A stretch of 64,000 nt of DNA from Piscinibacterium candidicorallinum (GTDB taxonomy: Bacteria; Pseudomonadota; Gammaproteobacteria; Burkholderiales; Burkholderiaceae_C). Below, piece by piece: positions 61,227 through 64,000 of this stretch. Positions within the stretch are counted from its first letter, which is position 1. Each line of letters starts with the position of its first letter. The position numbers and the translations under genes are program-made. The notes below the pieces were generated by a model. The model did no database searches and was not told where the DNA came from. It saw only the letters and a program-made list of their open reading frames with translations. The stretch lies in NCBI RefSeq assembly GCF_047549485.1, contig NZ_CP180191.1, positions 2,728,001 through 2,792,000 of the forward strand. The letters are read 5' to 3'.

Positions 61227-62285
61227 ATGAAACGCCCGACTGAGTGCCTGTTCGCGCGTCAAAAGCGCATCGCGGCGTATCGCTTGCACGAGCGCTGCAA
61301 ACGCGCAGGGCTGCGGCAAAAGAAAACCGAAAGTCGATACGTACGGCCAGGTGAGATCATCAAGGCCCCAGAGGCGTTCAACCTGACGCTCGGGCAAGGA
61401 ATCCAAGTTGTCAAATTCTTGCGTGCCGTCTCTGATCGGGTTCTGCGCCAAGGCAAGCAGGTGCAACTGGACTTTCGTAGAACAAGGATGTTCTATGTAC
61501 CTGCAACCATCTTGCTTTTTGCAGAGCTGGACCGAGTTGTGAGCTCAGCAACGATTCACAAGCCGATAACTTTGTTGCAGCCGACTGAACGCCGTCCAAG
61601 GGAGGTGCTCAAGCAAATTGGCCTCTTCAACTTGACCCAAGACCGCTGCGACACGGTTCCAGAGCGAAGTGATGTTGTCTACTGGAAAGCAACCAAAGGC
61701 TCTCTCCAGAGCGGGGACCAGTTTGCGATGCTCGAGGCAGTCGCCGAGACAGTGAACAAGCAGCACAAAGAACAACTGCAGATAAGCGGCCTCTGGAGAG
61801 GCGTGAGTGAGGCGGTCGCGAATACAGTGGACCACGCATACCTGCGTCCTCGCAGTGATGGATTTGAAGGATTGCCAGACACGAAGTGGTGGATGTTTAC
61901 TCAGCTAAAAGATGGGCACTTTACAGCTGCAGTGTGTGACCTCGGATGCGGCTACGCCTCCACAATAGATTCAACACTACCCGAGCAATTCCTTACAACC
62001 ATCCGCGCAACCTTGAAAGGTATATCTAGAGACTCTCAAGCGGTGCAAGCTGCGATGGAATATGGACGATCAGGAACCCGAGAAAGCAACAGAGGTAAAG
62101 GCTCACGCGATGCACTATCTCTACTTGAAAACCATGGAAACGGTGAGCTTGTCGTTCTAAGCGGTTCTGGCGGGATGCGTTATGAGTATAGAAATGGCGG
62201 CGAGCTAAGCAGAGCCGAGATTGATCTCGCAATAGACATCAGAGGAACTATTGTTTGGTGGAAGCTTCCACTAAATGGAGAGTAA
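61227..62285 (+). CDS. GHKL-type ATPase of a three-gene module
   Basis: 352 residues. The C-terminal half has HATPase_c motifs: N box GVSEAVANTVDHAY, G1 box VCDLGCGY and a GxGx box in NRGKGSRDAL. There is no dimerisation/phosphoacceptor histidine domain. The N-terminal ~170 residues form another domain (KVVKFLRAVSDRVLRQGK, RMFYVPATILLF), possibly STAS-like. Visible base composition is lower in G+C than glnS, suggesting transfer. Overlaps the following DUF4325 gene. Confidence 0.7.
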   Translation: MKRPTECLFARQKRIAAYRLHERCKRAGLRQKKTESRYVRPGEIIKAPEAFNLTLGQGIQVVKFLRAVSDRVLRQGKQVQLDFRRTRMFYVPATILLFAELDRVVSSATIHKPITLLQPTERRPREVLKQIGLFNLTQDRCDTVPERSDVVYWKATKGSLQSGDQFAMLEAVAETVNKQHKEQLQISGLWRGVSEAVANTVDHAYLRPRSDGFEGLPDTKWWMFTQLKDGHFTAAVCDLGCGYASTIDSTLPEQFLTTIRATLKGISRDSQAVQAAMEYGRSGTRESNRGKGSRDALSLLENHGNGELVVLSGSGGMRYEYRNGGELSRAEIDLAIDIRGTIVWWKLPLNGE

Positions 62286-62286
62286 A

Positions 62287-62616
62287 ATGGTCCGCATCAA
62301 CATTGCCAGAGACTTTACCCGTTTCCCATCAGGACGCTTTAAGAGAAATGGCGAAACGAGCGGGGAAGCATTTCGCGAAAAATTCTTGCAGCCGACCATT
62401 ATCAATGGGGACGTTGTTGAGGTTGAACTCGATGGGACCGTTGGTTACGGATCTTCGTTTCTTGAGGAGGCGTTTGGCGGCTTGGTAAGAGCACTGCCGA
62501 TTCCGCCCGACGAAGTCAAACAGAGAGTAAAAATTATCTCTAACGATAAAACATTGATTGGGGAAATCAGCCAATACCTAGATGACGCCGCTCGGTTGAA
62601 GAACTCCGCGCGATAG
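62287..62616 (+). CDS. STAS-like DUF4325 protein
   Basis: 109 residues from the ATG with GGAG upstream; an ATG at 62275 is possible. DUF4325 signatures are GETSGEAFREKFLQP and GTVGYGSSFLEEAFGGLVR. These STAS-like proteins are usually encoded beside GHKL ATPases, a pairing that recalls anti-sigma factor/antagonist switches. Function as a pair is not established. Confidence 0.8.
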   Translation: MVRINIARDFTRFPSGRFKRNGETSGEAFREKFLQPTIINGDVVEVELDGTVGYGSSFLEEAFGGLVRALPIPPDEVKQRVKIISNDKTLIGEISQYLDDAARLKNSAR

Positions 62617-62643
62617 GGGGCTTTCGAGTTGGCTGACTCAAAT

Positions 62644-63102
62644 GGGTTTCTCACCTTTCTCGGACAAGCATTAACCGTTGGGGCGGGATGGTTTGTTGTC
62701 CATAAACTCACTGCCGCCCGTGATCTCGACAAAGGTCGGCGCGAACTTCTTGTCAAATCCTGCAGCGAGCAGATAAGTCAAACCAACGAGTTAGTCTTGA
62801 TGGCAGTGAAATACCACACCACTGAGCGCGATCAAGAGATTGAAACTCGCATCAAGATGCTGATGCAAGACCTAGCAACAGCAGTCGGCACATTGCTAGC
62901 CTTGAGCAACAACAGTCCTTTTGCAAAAAACGCGTTCAATCGTGTCGCACCGCTCAGACAGGCCATATCGAGGCAGCACTTCGAAGATGAGCATATAAGC
63001 TCGCTAAAGCCAAACAGCGAGTTACTACAGCAAATTGTTGCTGACGGTTTAGCACTAAAGCAGGCTTTGATTGGCCTGAAAAATGCTCAGTTTCAAGGCT
63101 AG
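62644..63102 (+). CDS. Hypothetical membrane-tethered protein of the same module
   Basis: 152 residues from the ATG at 62644, or 157 from a TTG at 62629. One N-terminal hydrophobic helix (LGQALTVGAGWFVV) is followed by a long helical region, probably coiled coil (SEQISQTNELVLMAVKYHTT ...). It follows the DUF4325 gene by under 30 bases and shares its lower G+C, so it is probably the third component. Confidence 0.55.
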   Translation, partial: GFLTFLGQALTVGAGWFVVHKLTAARDLDKGRRELLVKSCSEQISQTNELVLMAVKYHTTERDQEIETRIKMLMQDLATAVGTLLALSNNSPFAKNAFNRVAPLRQAISRQHFEDEHISSLKPNSELLQQIVADGLALKQALIGLKNAQFQG

Positions 63103-63193
63103 TATTACTTTAGGTACAAAACTACTCACCGGCGGGAGCGCGCATCGCACCCTACGTGCATGCGCGTGGCCTTACGTTCTTGCCTTATGCTGG

Positions 63194-64000
63194 ATGAGTA
63201 ACGCCTCCGCAGTCTCCAGTCTCACCCATGGCGCCGGCGCAAACCTATCAATTCGATGTATTCATTTGCAACGACAAATATGCATCGATGTTCCGGCAAA
63301 CTATCCGCCCGTAAAGTCTTCTTACCCCGTCCTCTACCTCCACGACGCCCAAAACCTCTTCGACCCCAAGCAGAGCTACACCGGCGCCACCTGGCAGATC
63401 ACGGAAGCCATGCAGCGCCTGCGGGAGACGGTGGGGTTTGAGGCGATTGTGGTGGGCATTGAGCATGGCGGGCCGCGGCGCGTCAGTGAGCTGACGCCCT
63501 GGCCCATCGAGGGCCTGCCGGGTACCCCACCCCCTTCGGAAGGCGCAGCCTATCTGCGCTGGATCGTTGAGGTGGTGAAGCCCTATATCGACGCGAACTA
63601 CCCCACCAAGCCGGAATGCGAGCACACGGCGATGATCGGCTCGTCTCTGGGCGGGCTGCTCACGCACTACGCGGCGCATGCGCAGCCCGGGGTGTTCTGC
63701 AAGGTGGGGATTCTCTCGCCCAGTTATTGGACGAGTGAGCAGGCCTACAGCTTTGCGCGCCAGCAGCCGGCGCCCGCCACGGTCCGGGTGTTCATGTATG
63801 CCGGCGGCAAGGAAAGCCCGCGCATGGTGCCGGACGCGCAGCGCATGCTGCGCCTGATGCAGACCACCCGCCCCGCCGGCAGCGCCACCACACTCGTCAT
63901 CACCCCCGAAGCCGGCCACAACGAACCCGCCTGGGCTGCGGCCTTTCCGCAGGCGGTGCGCTGGTTGTTTGAGCTGCCGGCGGATGCGGCTGCCGCGCCC
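63194..64000 (+). CDS. Putative esterase (alpha/beta hydrolase), cut by the window end
   Basis: At least 269 codons, open at base 64000. YPVLYLHDAQNLFD is the hallmark of the esterase-D/enterochelin-esterase-like family. The nucleophile elbow is GSSLGG, and a histidine in PEAGHNEPAWA completes a triad. An ATG at 63194 is used. The codons just upstream encode a hydrophobic stretch followed by ASA, so a signal peptide with an unusual start is possible. Confidence 0.8.
   Translation, partial: MSNASAVSSLTHGAGANLSIRCIHLQRQICIDVPANYPPVKSSYPVLYLHDAQNLFDPKQSYTGATWQITEAMQRLRETVGFEAIVVGIEHGGPRRVSELTPWPIEGLPGTPPPSEGAAYLRWIVEVVKPYIDANYPTKPECEHTAMIGSSLGGLLTHYAAHAQPGVFCKVGILSPSYWTSEQAYSFARQQPAPATVRVFMYAGGKESPRMVPDAQRMLRLMQTTRPAGSATTLVITPEAGHNEPAWAAAFPQAVRWLFELPADAAAAP

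Noticed and set aside
63248..63919. Minus-strand frame of 223 codons
   Set aside because: Shadow of the esterase gene, whose family motifs lie on the plus strand.

Overview
The window is high-GC DNA that looks like a betaproteobacterium of the Burkholderiales type. That placement is an inference from base composition, gene styles and the cyanate/nitrate-type ABC locus; no rRNA is present to confirm it. It falls into two unlike parts. From base 1 to about 42,373 lies accessory DNA that I read as the right-hand part of a large integrative element whose left end is outside the window. From about 42,400 to the end the gene content is ordinary chromosome, with one small foreign-looking insert at 61.2-63.1 kb. 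The boundary is a 49-bp copy of the 3' end of an elongator tRNA-Met gene followed by a rho-independent terminator, as expected for a right attachment site.

Element, 1-18 kb. An SRAP (YedK/HMCES-like) abasic-site protein and a divergent small gene share a LexA box. They are followed by an NMNAT-Nudix fusion and a nicotinamide phosphoribosyltransferase, which together form a complete nicotinamide-to-NAD+ salvage route. Next comes a large tRNA array (7.5-17.6 kb). I count 28 tRNA genes representing all 20 amino acids, with an RNA ligase RtcB in the middle and an HNH nuclease after it. The tRNA-Phe gene of the array is split in its anticodon loop by a 5.4-kb recombinase-in-trio (RIT/Tn554-like) element carrying three tyrosine recombinases, a TnpC-like helper and a small primase-domain protein; joining the two halves gives a perfect 76-nt tRNA-Phe. 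NAD+ regeneration, spare tRNAs and RNA repair together suggest an element equipped to survive defences that deplete NAD+ or cut tRNAs.

Element, 18-42 kb. There are hypothetical and membrane genes and a type VI secretion cassette on the minus strand in the order VgrG, DUF4123 adaptor, DUF3304 putative immunity protein, Tle1-type phospholipase, PAAR and an AP2-domain protein. Then follow a recombination-directionality-factor-like gene, a membrane-anchored tandem AAA+ ATPase, a Fic enzyme with operator-like repeats over its start codon, a tyrosine integrase (Integrase_1 type), and a ParM-type partition pair preceded by six copies of a GCGGTGA repeat. Last are small hypotheticals and a CAP-domain lipoprotein.

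Chromosome, 42.4-64 kb. An AraC regulator stands divergent to a tightly overlapping glycan operon (GH13 glucosidase, PhyH-type dioxygenase, secreted GH13 enzyme, TIM-barrel isomerase, GH92 mannosidase). A minus-strand cyanate/nitrate-type block follows (substrate-binding protein, permease, ATPase, cyanase), with a histidine kinase/response regulator pair just upstream. Then come a periplasmic binding protein, glnS, a lower-GC three-gene module (GHKL ATPase, STAS-like DUF4325, membrane protein) and a truncated esterase.
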